From Streptomyces sp. 71268 (GTDB lineage: Bacteria; Actinomycetota; Actinomycetes; Streptomycetales; Streptomycetaceae): 64,000 nt of DNA. The notes under the pieces are model-generated. The model had not been told where the DNA came from, did no database searches, and saw only the letters and a program-made list of their open reading frames with translations. The translations under genes and the position numbers were made by a program. The stretch lies in the NCBI RefSeq assembly GCF_029392895.1, contig NZ_CP114200.1, positions 3,007,001 to 3,071,000 on the forward strand. Direction: 5' to 3'. Below, in pieces: positions 25,650 to 33,727 of this stretch (positions are counted from its first letter, which is position 1; the number at the start of each line of letters is the position of its first letter).

Positions 25650-26852
25650 GTGACCAACCAGGACACCCACGTGAGGAAGCACGGGCGCACGCTCGCGGGG
25701 GCGCTCGCCCTCGCCGTGGCGGTCGGAGTCGCGGGGGCCGTGCTCCCGGGGAGCGCCGCCGCCACGACCGGCTCGGCACGGGCGGCGAAGGACGGCGGTG
25801 ACCACGCCGGGGTGCGGGAGTACCTGCGCCGGCTGACCACCGACGACGGGGTGCCCGGTGCCCTCGCCGAGGTGCGGGACCGGCGCGGCAGCACGGTGTT
25901 GACCAGCGGTGTCGCGGACGTGGACAGCCATGCGCCGGTGCACCGCGACAGCCGGTTCCGGATCGGCAGTATGACCAAGATGTTCACGGCGACGACCGTG
26001 CTGCAACTGGTGGAGGAGGGCGAGGTACGGCTCGACGCGCCGGTGGAGACCTATCTGCCCGGCGTCGTGCGGGGCAACGGCAACGACGGTCGGAGGATCA
26101 CCGTCCGCCAACTGCTCCAACACACCAGCCGCCTGCCGGACTTCCTCGACTACCTCAGGCCGCAGGACATCGTCGCCGACCCGCTGGCCCACCACGACCC
26201 CCGTGACCTGGTGGCCCTCGCGCTCCAGCACCCCCCGGTCGACAAGCCGGGCACCAACTGGGACTACTCCAACACCAACTACCTGCTCGCCGGCATGATC
26301 ATCGAGCGGGTGACCGGCCACACGTACGCCCACGAGGTCCGCGAGCGCATCATCGAACCGCTGCGCCTGCGCGAGACGTACGTGCCGAGCGAGGTGACGA
26401 TCCGTGGCCCGCACCCGCACGGGTACGCGCAGCCCGGCAAGGACGCGCCGCTGGTGGACATCACCCGGATCGACCCCTCCATCGGCGGCTCTGCCGGCGG
26501 CATCATCTCCAGCGGCACCGACCTCAACACGTTCCTTGCCGCCCTCCTCGGCGGCGACCTGCTGCAACCGGCCGAGCTGCGGGAGATGAAGCGCACCCAG
26601 CCCACCGGCGGCGACGGCGACCGGGCGTACGGCCTGGGCCTGGAGAGCAAGGCGCTGCCCGGCGGCGGCCGCTACTGGGGGCACTCCGGCGACTTCCTCG
26701 GGTACGAGACGATGGCCGGCGCCACGGTCGACGGCCGGCAGGCGACGGTCATGGCCAACCTGGGCCCGGGGAGTTCGGACGCCCAGAGCGACCACATCCG
26801 GGCGGCCGTCGAGTCGGCGCTCGACGGGGACCGCCCCTCGCCGCGACGGTGA
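25650..26852 (+). CDS. secreted class C beta-lactamase/D-Ala-D-Ala carboxypeptidase family serine hydrolase
   Basis: Length 400 aa from the GTG at 25650, with GAGGA 8 bases upstream. A signal peptide covers about 10-43 (ALALAVAVGVAGAVLPGSAAA). All three penicillin-binding motifs are present: S107-M-T-K110 (SxxK), Y206-S-N208 and H345-S-G347. The sequence resembles the Streptomyces R61 DD-peptidase group, including RFRIGSMTKMF and WDYSNTNYLLAG. It may trim peptidoglycan peptides or hydrolyse esters outside the membrane. An HSG in place of the KTG triad suits DD-peptidase R61-type enzymes. It has no operon partner. Confidence 0.92.
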   Translation: MTNQDTHVRKHGRTLAGALALAVAVGVAGAVLPGSAAATTGSARAAKDGGDHAGVREYLRRLTTDDGVPGALAEVRDRRGSTVLTSGVADVDSHAPVHRDSRFRIGSMTKMFTATTVLQLVEEGEVRLDAPVETYLPGVVRGNGNDGRRITVRQLLQHTSRLPDFLDYLRPQDIVADPLAHHDPRDLVALALQHPPVDKPGTNWDYSNTNYLLAGMIIERVTGHTYAHEVRERIIEPLRLRETYVPSEVTIRGPHPHGYAQPGKDAPLVDITRIDPSIGGSAGGIISSGTDLNTFLAALLGGDLLQPAELREMKRTQPTGGDGDRAYGLGLESKALPGGGRYWGHSGDFLGYETMAGATVDGRQATVMANLGPGSSDAQSDHIRAAVESALDGDRPSPRR

Positions 26853-26927
26853 GGCCCACCGGGAAGGGCGGGAGCGCGGGCGGGTCCGCGTCGGGAGGGC
26901 GCCTGGTCGGGCGGTGGCGTCACGGGC

Positions 26928-27467
26928 TCAGCCGGACGGCGGGGCCGGGGGCCGCATGCCGAGCCACTGCCGCGCGCCCCAGGCATCGAACCGCTCCACC
27001 TCGGTGAACCCCAGCTTCGCCGCGAGACGCATCGAGGCGACGTTGGCGCTCTGGGTGGTGAGCACCACCGGCTCGCCGGGGAGCGCGGTGGCGAGCCAGT
27101 CCAGCGCCGCCGCACACGCCTCGGTGGCGTACCCCGCTCCCCACACGCGGGGCAGGAAGAGGTAGCCGAGGTCGACCTTGCCCCGGGCGGCCGGGCGGCT
27201 GTCCTCCGTCGCCCTCCTGAGCAGGAGCTGGCCGACCATCACCCCGTCGAGTTCGACGACGAAGCTCCCGGGCCGCCGCCCGGGCACCTCGGGCATCTCG
27301 CGCTCCAACTCCTCGCGCGGTCGTGGACCGCCGAGGTAGGTGTGCACCTCCGGCGAGGCGAACAACTCCACGAAGGCCGCGCGGTCCCGGGCCTCGGGCG
27401 CGCGCAGTACGAGCCTGTCGGTGCTGATCGGCTCGGGTGGCCAGGCCACGGGCCCCAGATCGTCCAT
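26928..27467 (-). CDS. GNAT acetyltransferase, RimJ/RimL type
   Basis: Length 179 aa. The start STDRLVLRAPEARDRAAFVELFASPEVHTYLGG and the middle GYLFLPRVWGAGYATEACAAALDWL are typical of the Acetyltransf_3 branch that acetylates ribosomal protein N-termini or small amines. The acetyl-CoA loop is V-W-G-A-G-Y-A-T. TQSANVASMRLAAKLGFTEV closes the fold. It converges on the serine hydrolase gene. The substrate cannot be predicted. Confidence 0.88.
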   Translation of the reverse strand: MDDLGPVAWPPEPISTDRLVLRAPEARDRAAFVELFASPEVHTYLGGPRPREELEREMPEVPGRRPGSFVVELDGVMVGQLLLRRATEDSRPAARGKVDLGYLFLPRVWGAGYATEACAAALDWLATALPGEPVVLTTQSANVASMRLAAKLGFTEVERFDAWGARQWLGMRPPAPPSG

Positions 27468-27544
27468 CCGCGCACGCTAACAGGGGGCGTTCCGGCCTGG
27501 CCCGGCACCCGCTCCCGCCCCCCGTTACCGCCCCCTCTCCCGCG

Positions 27545-28123
27545 TCACGCCGGGCGGGTGGCCTCCCAGGCCGCCTCGATCATCTGGAAGGTTTCGTCCA
27601 ACGCGGCCTCCGGCTCGGCCGCCTCGCGGGCCAGCGTGTACGCGGCGATGGCGAACCGCGCGATCGTCCGGCAGGCCGTCGCGGTACGGGGCGGGGCGAA
27701 CTCGGCCTCGATGGCCGCCGCCAACGCCTCCGCGTGGCGCAGCCGCATCGACTCCTCGTACCTCCGCAGGGCGGGCGAGGAGTCGATCATCTGCCAGATC
27801 GGGCCGGCCCCGTCCCCGGTGCAGTGGCGGACCAGGGCCAGTACCTCGCGGCGCAGCGCGGGGATGAGCGGCGCGTCCGGCGCGCGGTCGGTAACCGCCC
27901 GGGTGAGGCGCTGCTCGAAGTCCGCGTCCTGCTCGAAGACCAGGGCCTCTTTCGCGGGGAAGTGCGAGAAGAGCGTGGTGACGGCCACGTCTGCCTCGGC
28001 CGCCACGTCACGGATGCCGACCGCGTCGTACCCGCGCTCCAGGAAGAGCCGCAGGGCGGTGTCGGCGATCTTCTGACGGGTCGCGGCCTTCTTGCGCTCA
28101 CGGCGTCCGGTCGGCACGGTCAT
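27545..28123 (-). CDS. TetR family repressor
   Basis: Length 192 aa. The N-terminal helix-turn-helix is at about 10-57 (IADTALRLFLERGYDAVGIRDVAAEADVAVTTLFSHFPAKEAL); an Ala/Leu helical ligand domain follows. It starts 70 bases from the divergent oxidoreductase at 28194 and the gap holds repeated AACCGTT boxes, so it very probably represses that gene and itself. The ligand is unknown. Confidence 0.9.
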   Translation of the reverse strand: MTVPTGRRERKKAATRQKIADTALRLFLERGYDAVGIRDVAAEADVAVTTLFSHFPAKEALVFEQDADFEQRLTRAVTDRAPDAPLIPALRREVLALVRHCTGDGAGPIWQMIDSSPALRRYEESMRLRHAEALAAAIEAEFAPPRTATACRTIARFAIAAYTLAREAAEPEAALDETFQMIEAAWEATRPA

Positions 28124-28150
28124 GGCCGCAGACTAACAGGTGCGAAACCA

Positions 28151-28187
28151 TAACCGTTTTGAGAAGCTAACCGTTAGTGCTACGGTT
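28151..28187. promoter_or_regulatory. putative TetR operator between divergent genes
   Basis: TAACCGTT occurs at 28151-28158 and again at 28168-28175; AACCGT (28169-28174) pairs with ACGGTT (28182-28187) as an inverted repeat. The cluster ends 6 bases before the oxidoreductase ATG. Confidence 0.65.
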
Positions 28188-28193
28188 CGCCGC

Positions 28194-29087
28194 ATGAGGA
28201 AAGTGAGCTTCGCCGAGTTCGGCGGCCCCGATGTCCTGCAACTCATCGATGCCGAGGAGCCCCACGCGGGCCCCGGCCAGATACGCGTCGCCGTACGGGC
28301 GGCGGGCGTGAACCCCGTCGACTGGCGGGTGCGGGAAGGACAGAAGCTGGCGGCCCACCCGCTCACGCTGCCCTCGGGGGTCGGCCTCGACGCGGCCGGC
28401 GTGGTGGACGAGGTGGGCCCTGGCGTGGAGGGGGTGGCGGTCGGCGACCGCGTGTTCGGCGAGGGGAGCAGCACCTACGCCGAGTACGCCGTGCTGGCGC
28501 ACTGGGCCCCGATGCCCGAGGGCCTCACGTTCGAGGAGGCGGCCGGCTACCCGTGCGTCATGGAGACCGCGCTGCGCGTCATCGGCGAGGTCGGCGTACT
28601 CCCCGGCCAGACGCTGCTGGTCAGCGGGGCGTCCGGCGGCGTCGGATCGGCCGTGTTGCAGGTCGCCCGCGACCGAGGCATCGCGGTGATCGCCACGGCC
28701 GGGCCCGCCAACCAGGAGTACGTGCGCGGCCTGGGCGCCCGCGCCACCACGTACGGGGACGGCTGGGTCGAGCGGGTACGCCAGCTCGGCCCGGTCGACG
28801 CGGCGCTCGACCTGGCCGGCTCTGGCGTGATCCGCGAACTGATCGAGCTGACCGGGGACCCGAACAAGGTGGTCTCCATCGCCGACCTCGGCGCGCCCGA
28901 CCTCGGCGTCCGCTTCTCCGGCGTGGCCGGGAGCGTGCCGGACGCGCTCGCGACGACCGTCGACCTCCTCACGCGCGGCAAGCTGCACATCCCCGTCGAG
29001 AAGGCGTACCCGCTCACCGACGCCGCGACGGCCCACATCGACAGCCAGGCCGGCCACACGCGCGGACGGCGGGTGATCGTCGTCTGA
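28194..29087 (+). CDS. NADPH:quinone oxidoreductase-type MDR enzyme
   Basis: Length 297 aa from the ATG at 28194. It has the MDR fold: a GroES-like N-terminus (VAVRAAGVNPVDWRVREG), then the nucleotide-binding GASGGVGSAVLQVARDRG (about 147-163). No zinc-binding Cys/His set is evident, so it fits the quinone oxidoreductase branch. It probably reduces quinones or enones with NADPH. Control by the divergent TetR regulator suggests induction by a toxic or redox-active compound. Confidence 0.88.
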   Translation: MRKVSFAEFGGPDVLQLIDAEEPHAGPGQIRVAVRAAGVNPVDWRVREGQKLAAHPLTLPSGVGLDAAGVVDEVGPGVEGVAVGDRVFGEGSSTYAEYAVLAHWAPMPEGLTFEEAAGYPCVMETALRVIGEVGVLPGQTLLVSGASGGVGSAVLQVARDRGIAVIATAGPANQEYVRGLGARATTYGDGWVERVRQLGPVDAALDLAGSGVIRELIELTGDPNKVVSIADLGAPDLGVRFSGVAGSVPDALATTVDLLTRGKLHIPVEKAYPLTDAATAHIDSQAGHTRGRRVIVV

Positions 29088-29336
29088 GTGGGGGCGGGGG
29101 CGGGCGGCCCGCCGACCGGCAGCGCCGCCCGTCCGGGCAGAACGAACCGCCGCGTACGAGGCGGCGGCCCGCCCGCGCGACGCAGGCCCCGGTGGCGGGC
29201 GTGCCCCGCCTCGCCCACGCGCGCTCGGGCGGCGCCTCGGCGCGCGACCGCGACCAGTCGTACCCACTTGACGGGCGAACCCGTGCGCACGAGGGTCGTT
29301 GGACCACGCGGCACGCGTTCGGCAACGGAGGTCGTC

Positions 29337-29579
29337 ATGACACTACGGTTCGTCGGCAAGGACCCCGAGTCGGGTGACCACGGTTCCCCGGCCGCGTGGG
29401 TCTTCGAGGAGACGAGGGACCTGCTCTTTCAGGGCTGGTCGGCGGACGAGCAGACGACGATGGCGAGCACCAGGGACGTCGCGCTGCCCGCGAACGAGGC
29501 GCTGATCCGGATTCCGAGGCGGATGATCCCGCTGCTGAGGGAGGCACTCGATGTCGCAGAGTCTGACGAGCTTCGCTGA
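29337..29579 (+). CDS. small hypothetical protein upstream of DUF6879 (80 aa)
   Basis: GGAGG sits 5 bases before the ATG at 29337. The chain reads as a beta-rich start (MTLRFVGKDPESGDHGSPAAWVFEETRDLLFQGW) with a helical end. Its last 29 bases overlap the DUF6879 gene. Small genes of this kind often precede DUF6879 and XRE genes in Streptomyces; the function is unknown. Confidence 0.7.
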   Translation: MTLRFVGKDPESGDHGSPAAWVFEETRDLLFQGWSADEQTTMASTRDVALPANEALIRIPRRMIPLLREALDVAESDELR

Positions 29580-30075
29580 TCTCCTTCGATCCGCTGAGCG
29601 GTCGGCCGTGCACCTGGAAATGCGCGACAGCTACGGCGTGGAGAACGAGAACGAGGCGTTCGCCAGATGGCGGGAAGGCCATCGCCTGGACCGGGCCAAC
29701 CGGGCTTCGTGGTGGCGTCCTTGGCTCGACCTCGTACAGGAAGTCACCGGTCGAGGTGTGTCGTTGCGACGCGCTCGCATCTTCTCGGAGCCGGTAAGCG
29801 AATACATTCGCTTCGAACACTCCGGCACGTTCACCAACGTCGTAGCAGGCGAGCAGGTCCGTTGGCTCCCTCGCCGACAGGCATCGGACATCGCCCTGCC
29901 CGGCAACGACTTCTGGCTTTTCGACGACCGACTGGTTCAGTTCAACATCTTCGACGGCGAAGGCCGGTGGGTGCACACGGATCACAGCGACAAGCCCGAG
30001 GTCGCCCAACTGTGCGCCTCGGCGTTCGAGACGGTCTGGACCCGCGCGATCCCACACGACGCGTACAGCATGTGA
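29551..30075 (+). CDS. DUF6879 family protein
   Basis: Length 174 aa. It shows SFADLLRSAERSAVHLEMRDSYGV and, later, VSLRRARIFSEPVSEYIRFEH and WLPRRQASDIALPGNDFWLFDDRLVQFN, the pattern of DUF6879 proteins encoded beside DUF5753 XRE regulators. Both flanking genes are close: the upstream one overlaps by 29 bases and the XRE gene begins 17 bases after the stop. These proteins are thought to work with the regulator, but no activity can be read from the sequence. Confidence 0.82.
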   Translation: MSQSLTSFADLLRSAERSAVHLEMRDSYGVENENEAFARWREGHRLDRANRASWWRPWLDLVQEVTGRGVSLRRARIFSEPVSEYIRFEHSGTFTNVVAGEQVRWLPRRQASDIALPGNDFWLFDDRLVQFNIFDGEGRWVHTDHSDKPEVAQLCASAFETVWTRAIPHDAYSM

Positions 30076-30092
30076 CGCGGAGCCGGCCGCTC

Positions 30093-30941
30093 ATGCCCCC
30101 GTCTCCGCTTTCCAGTGCCGAAGCCGCACGTGCCGCCGTGGCCGCGCGGCTGCACGAGATCATGAGAGCCGCCGGGCTCACGGGGCGCGAGCTGGCTGTC
30201 CGGTGCGGGTGGCACAAGTCGAAGTCGTCGCGGATCGCCCGGGGAATGACGTCCCCGTCAGACACCGATATCCGCGCCTGGTGTCTGGCGTGTGGCGCGG
30301 AGGACCAGGTAGCGGACCTCATCGCGGCCTCGCGCAGCGCGGAGTCCATGTACGTGGAATGGCGGCAGATCCACAGCGACGGAATGCGACATGTTCACCA
30401 ACGCACCGTGCCGCTTTACCAACGGACGCGGAATTTCCGAGTCTACGCATCGAATCTCATTCCCGGCATGCTCCAGACAGCCGCGTACGCGACAGGGGTG
30501 CTGCGCTCCATCACCGACTTCCAGAAAACCACGGACGACGTCACCCAGGCTGTGCAAGCTCGGCTGGAAAGGTCGAGTGTCGTACGAGAGGGCAACCATC
30601 GCTTCGCCCTCCTCCTCGAAGAGGCGGTCCTGTACTACCGCGTATGCGATGACACGGGCATGTTGGGCCAACTCCAATACCTCAGATCCGTGATGGGCCG
30701 CCCCAACATCTCCCTCGGGGTGATTCCCTTCGGTGCTCGGCGGACCGTCTGGCCGCTGGAGACCTTCTATGCCTTCGACAACGCCCGGGTAGCGGTGGAA
30801 ACGCTCACAGCGGAGATCAACGTGACGGTCCCGAGCGAGGTGCACACGTATCTCAGGGCGTTCAGCCAGCTATCGGGGATCGCAGAGCGCGGCGCTGCCG
30901 CCGAAGCCCGCATCACGAGGGCGATGAACTCGCTCCGTTGA
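30093..30941 (+). CDS. XRE-family regulator with DUF5753 domain (second)
   Basis: Length 282 aa from the ATG at 30093 (GGAG upstream); a GTG at 30072 overlapping the previous stop is an alternative. The helix-turn-helix lies at about 20-65 (ARLHEIMRAAGLTGRELAVRCGWHKSKSSRIARG). The DUF5753 domain follows (FRVYASNLIPGMLQTAAYATGVL ... FALLLEEAVLYYRVCDD ... ISLGVIPFGARR). Unlike the regulator at 21586 it has a DUF6879 rather than a DUF397 partner. A possible target is the gene at 31121, 180 bases downstream. Confidence 0.9.
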   Translation: MPPSPLSSAEAARAAVAARLHEIMRAAGLTGRELAVRCGWHKSKSSRIARGMTSPSDTDIRAWCLACGAEDQVADLIAASRSAESMYVEWRQIHSDGMRHVHQRTVPLYQRTRNFRVYASNLIPGMLQTAAYATGVLRSITDFQKTTDDVTQAVQARLERSSVVREGNHRFALLLEEAVLYYRVCDDTGMLGQLQYLRSVMGRPNISLGVIPFGARRTVWPLETFYAFDNARVAVETLTAEINVTVPSEVHTYLRAFSQLSGIAERGAAAEARITRAMNSLR

Positions 30942-31120
30942 GGACCGTGCAACCACGTGCAACTTCGTGGACCGAGACATACAGCCGCTCCTAGCGTCTT
31001 TACCGTCTGACAGCGCGGCCGCTCGACGCTCGCGGGCCCAATACCCGACCAGTCCACGCGACCTGCCAGGAAGACAGCACGAAGTTCCGCGACGAAGGCA
31101 TCTCCGTGGAGGTAGGCACG

Positions 31121-31603
31121 ATGAGCACAGCCGTTCACACCCGAACCCGCGATCCGCAGGCCATCCTCAACGCCCTCGCACACCGCGTACCGCACCTCGT
31201 CACCACCGCCGAACTGACCTTGTGGGAGCGTGAGGTCGCCCTCTTGTTGAGGGACAACAGCGTCATGACACGTGACACCGCTGAACGACTCCTGGGCCAG
31301 GTCATCGCCTACACCATCACGGCCATGGAGCGGAAAGGCGTGGACATGGGCGTCGGGTACACCGTTGACGTGGCCGTGCACGCGCTCATCCTGGACACCC
31401 CGCTGTACTTCGCTCTGTGCGACGAGTACAACGGCGGGGAGTACAAGCACCACGCCCCGCTGATCACGCGGCGTCGCGACGGCACCGTGCTCCGCACGGC
31501 GCAGATCCTCCGGGACAACGGCTTCGCCGTGGACGCTGAACTCTGGTCCATGGACGCGGCCGAGTGCTCGCCGTGTGACAACCAGGTCCCCGACAGCCAC
31601 TAG
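31121..31603 (+). CDS. glycine-rich-domain-containing-protein-like hypothetical (160 aa)
   Basis: From the ATG at 31121 with GGAGG 8 bases upstream; a GTG at 31106 is in frame. The core VDVAVHALILDTPLYFALCDEYNG followed by KHHAPL resembles the VDxGWHxFILHTxxYxxFC...HH pattern of GRDP-like (PF07173-type) bacterial proteins. The His residues and Cys could bind a metal. It sits behind an XRE/DUF6879 cluster, a frequent location for such genes. The family assignment is tentative and no reaction is known. Confidence 0.55.
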   Translation: MSTAVHTRTRDPQAILNALAHRVPHLVTTAELTLWEREVALLLRDNSVMTRDTAERLLGQVIAYTITAMERKGVDMGVGYTVDVAVHALILDTPLYFALCDEYNGGEYKHHAPLITRRRDGTVLRTAQILRDNGFAVDAELWSMDAAECSPCDNQVPDSH

Positions 31604-31680
31604 CTTCGCCCGTGCCAGCCGCCCCCCGCCCCACCCACGCGGGCGGGGGCCCCAGCCCATGTGAGACCGAGGAACACCGG

Positions 31681-32343
31681 GTGCCCGCTCAACATGACAT
31701 CGACGCCGAACGCGAACTGTGGGACGCCTATGCCGAAAGCACCAAGGACAAGGCCCTGGAAGCCGAGCCCGTGTTCTGCTGGACGCAGTACCCGGGGCAC
31801 GGCCCCGGCCCGGAACTCCTCGGTGCGCCCGCGACGGCACTGGAGATCGGCTGTGGAACCGGGCGCGCCCTCGCCTTCCTCCTCGGCCGGGGCGTCAAGG
31901 TCACCGGGCTCGACCTGTCGCCGGTCGCGGTAGCGCGCCTGCGCGAACGCTGGGAACCGGCCGGCGCGGAGTTCGTCTGCGCGGAGGTGTTGGAGCACCT
32001 GGCGGCCAGCGACGCGACGTACGACGCCATCTACTCCGTCTTCGGCGCGGTGTGGTTCACCGATCCGGGCAAGCTGCTCCCGCTCCTCGCGCGACGCCTG
32101 AACCCCGGCGGGGTCCTGGCCTTTTCGCAGCCGCCGGCGATCCCCGGAGCGTACGGGCCGCAGGGCATGTACAAGGGTGGCTTCGCGGGGAAGGCCAGAT
32201 TCACCTACCGGTACAGCTATCGGCCTCGGACCTGGTCCGCCCTGCTGGTCAGGAGTGGGTTCCAGGATGTCGAGGCGACCGTCCTGGACGCTCCGACGGA
32301 GGGGCACGTCGGGACGCTCATCGTGCGCGGCGTACGACCCTGA
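31681..32343 (+). CDS. class I SAM-dependent methyltransferase
   Basis: Length 220 aa from the GTG at 31681 (GAGGA 7 bases upstream); an earlier GTG at 31612 is possible but has no ribosome site. Motif I is ALEIGCGTGRAL (about 53-64), motif II ends in GLDLSPVAV, and post-I/motif IV lie at DATYDAIYSVFGAVWFTDP. It resembles the SAM methyltransferases encoded beside XRE/DUF397 clusters in Streptomyces. The substrate is unknown. It is convergent with protease B. Confidence 0.85.
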   Translation: MPAQHDIDAERELWDAYAESTKDKALEAEPVFCWTQYPGHGPGPELLGAPATALEIGCGTGRALAFLLGRGVKVTGLDLSPVAVARLRERWEPAGAEFVCAEVLEHLAASDATYDAIYSVFGAVWFTDPGKLLPLLARRLNPGGVLAFSQPPAIPGAYGPQGMYKGGFAGKARFTYRYSYRPRTWSALLVRSGFQDVEATVLDAPTEGHVGTLIVRGVRP

Positions 32344-32410
32344 GCCCGCGACGAGCCCACACCCCGCCCCCGAGCCGACCTCTCACGGTCGCTCGGGGGG
32401 CGGATCGTTC

Positions 32411-32446
32411 GCGTCAGGCGCGTGGGCCGTACCACGCGCCTGACGC
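32411..32446. terminator. strong bidirectional terminator between methyltransferase and protease B
   Basis: A perfect 15-base stem (32411-32425 and 32432-32446) with the six-base loop GCCGTA, midway between two convergent genes. Confidence 0.85.
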
Positions 32447-32499
32447 ACACCGAGCACCTGGCCGTGCCGGGCGGGGGGCGAACGGGCCTGCGGCCGGCG

Positions 32500-33450
32500 T
32501 TACTTGGTGGCGGTGAGGCCCGGGGTCGTGGTGGTGGCGAGGCGGTTCGTGGCGTCCGTGTGGGCCGCGCGTGGCTTGGGCAGGGTGCAGCCGGGCAGGG
32601 ACAGGTCGACCTGGTTGCCGGCGCCGACGCAGCGGGTGATCTGGTACGTCTGCTGCGCGTAGCCGATCCCGCGGCGGACGGTGACCTGGCCGTTCTGGTC
32701 CACCTCGCACGGGTTGTTCATCGTGCAGCGCTGACCGGACTCGTTGATGGTGTTGTTGACGGCCACGACCTTGCCGCTGGCGGTGTCGATGACCGGTGAG
32801 CCGGAGGTGCCGCCGATGACGTTGCAGGGCGAGGTGTAGCGGACCGAGTCCTTCCAGGTGTAGGGCCCCTCCCGCAACTGGTTGACGAAGCCGTTGGCGT
32901 TGCAGGTGTAGGTGCGCTTCCAGTAGCCGGAGACCACCTTGATGCCGGCGCCGGAGGTGGGCCGCTCGGCGGACAGGGCCAGCGCGTTGACGTTGTAGCG
33001 CTGCTTGATCTGCGCGTACGTGGCGTTGACCTGGTAGAGCGCGGCGTCCGTGTCGGTCATCGTGCCGTACGCGAGCTTGGTGGCCCGCACCGTGCCCGCG
33101 TTGCCCGCGCTGGCGTTCAGCAGCGTGAAGCTCCGGCTGGACGGCTGGTCCACGAGCACCTGGCCGGCGCCCGGCATGCCGCCCTCCAGACAGTGGCCGT
33201 TGGTCAGCACCAGGGCGGGGTCCTGGTCGGTGGAGTTGGGCAACTTCACGATCGAGCCCGAGCAGTTGCTCAGCGCCACCGTGCCCTCGTACGTCACGGC
33301 CTTGACCTGGGGCGGGGTCGCGCCGGAGGCGTTCGTGCCGGTGCCGGTCGCGCCCGTGGTGTGGGCCGCGGCGGACGAGGCGCCGACGCCGGCGACCAAC
33401 GAGCCGCTCAGCGCCAGCGCGGAGAGCGCGCCTATGACGGTTCGGTTCAC
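32500..33450 (-). CDS. secreted trypsin-like S1 serine protease (protease B)
   Basis: Length 316 aa from the GTG at 33450. A signal peptide is at about 1-29. The mature chain keeps all features of protease A: His86 in TNGHC, Asp135 in MTDTDAALYQV and Ser216 in GGTSGSP, with the same Cys pattern. It differs by a Gly/Thr/Asn-rich stretch after the signal peptide (30-48) in place of the Lys/Pro-rich one, and by a 20-residue Ala/Thr-rich C-terminal extension after PGCTLPKP. It is divergent from carboxypeptidase B, exactly as protease A faces carboxypeptidase A, so the whole unit has been duplicated. Confidence 0.93.
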   Translation of the reverse strand: MNRTVIGALSALALSGSLVAGVGASSAAAHTTGATGTGTNASGATPPQVKAVTYEGTVALSNCSGSIVKLPNSTDQDPALVLTNGHCLEGGMPGAGQVLVDQPSSRSFTLLNASAGNAGTVRATKLAYGTMTDTDAALYQVNATYAQIKQRYNVNALALSAERPTSGAGIKVVSGYWKRTYTCNANGFVNQLREGPYTWKDSVRYTSPCNVIGGTSGSPVIDTASGKVVAVNNTINESGQRCTMNNPCEVDQNGQVTVRRGIGYAQQTYQITRCVGAGNQVDLSLPGCTLPKPRAAHTDATNRLATTTTPGLTATK

Positions 33451-33496
33451 GTGGGGGAGTCCTTCCCTCCGGATGTGCCGCGGACGTGCTGCGGTT

Positions 33497-33522
33497 TTGT
33501 CATGCGCATTCTGAGCGCAACG
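33497..33522 (-). promoter_or_regulatory. conserved upstream element of protease B
   Basis: Matches 17992-18017 at 20 of 26 positions and lies about 47 bases before the protease B start codon. The surrounding intergenic DNA is much less alike. Confidence 0.6.
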
Positions 33523-33727
33523 ACCCCTCCGGGCAATCAAGGAACCGGAAACCTCAAAAAATGGCGGGTTCACATCAGCTCCACATGTTGACCCGAGCAT
33601 GCCAGAACCCAAGACTGTCCCCGGCACCCGCGCCGTACGTCGCAGCGGGCCCCGTGTCCACTCGCACCCCGGTGGCACGGCTTTCGCACGTCGCATTTAC
33701 TGGACCCACCCCCACCAGGAGACCCTC

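Noticed and set aside
29337..31603. Established phage-defence or toxin/antitoxin island
   Set aside because: No nuclease, kinase-type toxin or known defence domain is visible; the genes fit the common Streptomyces regulatory clusters.
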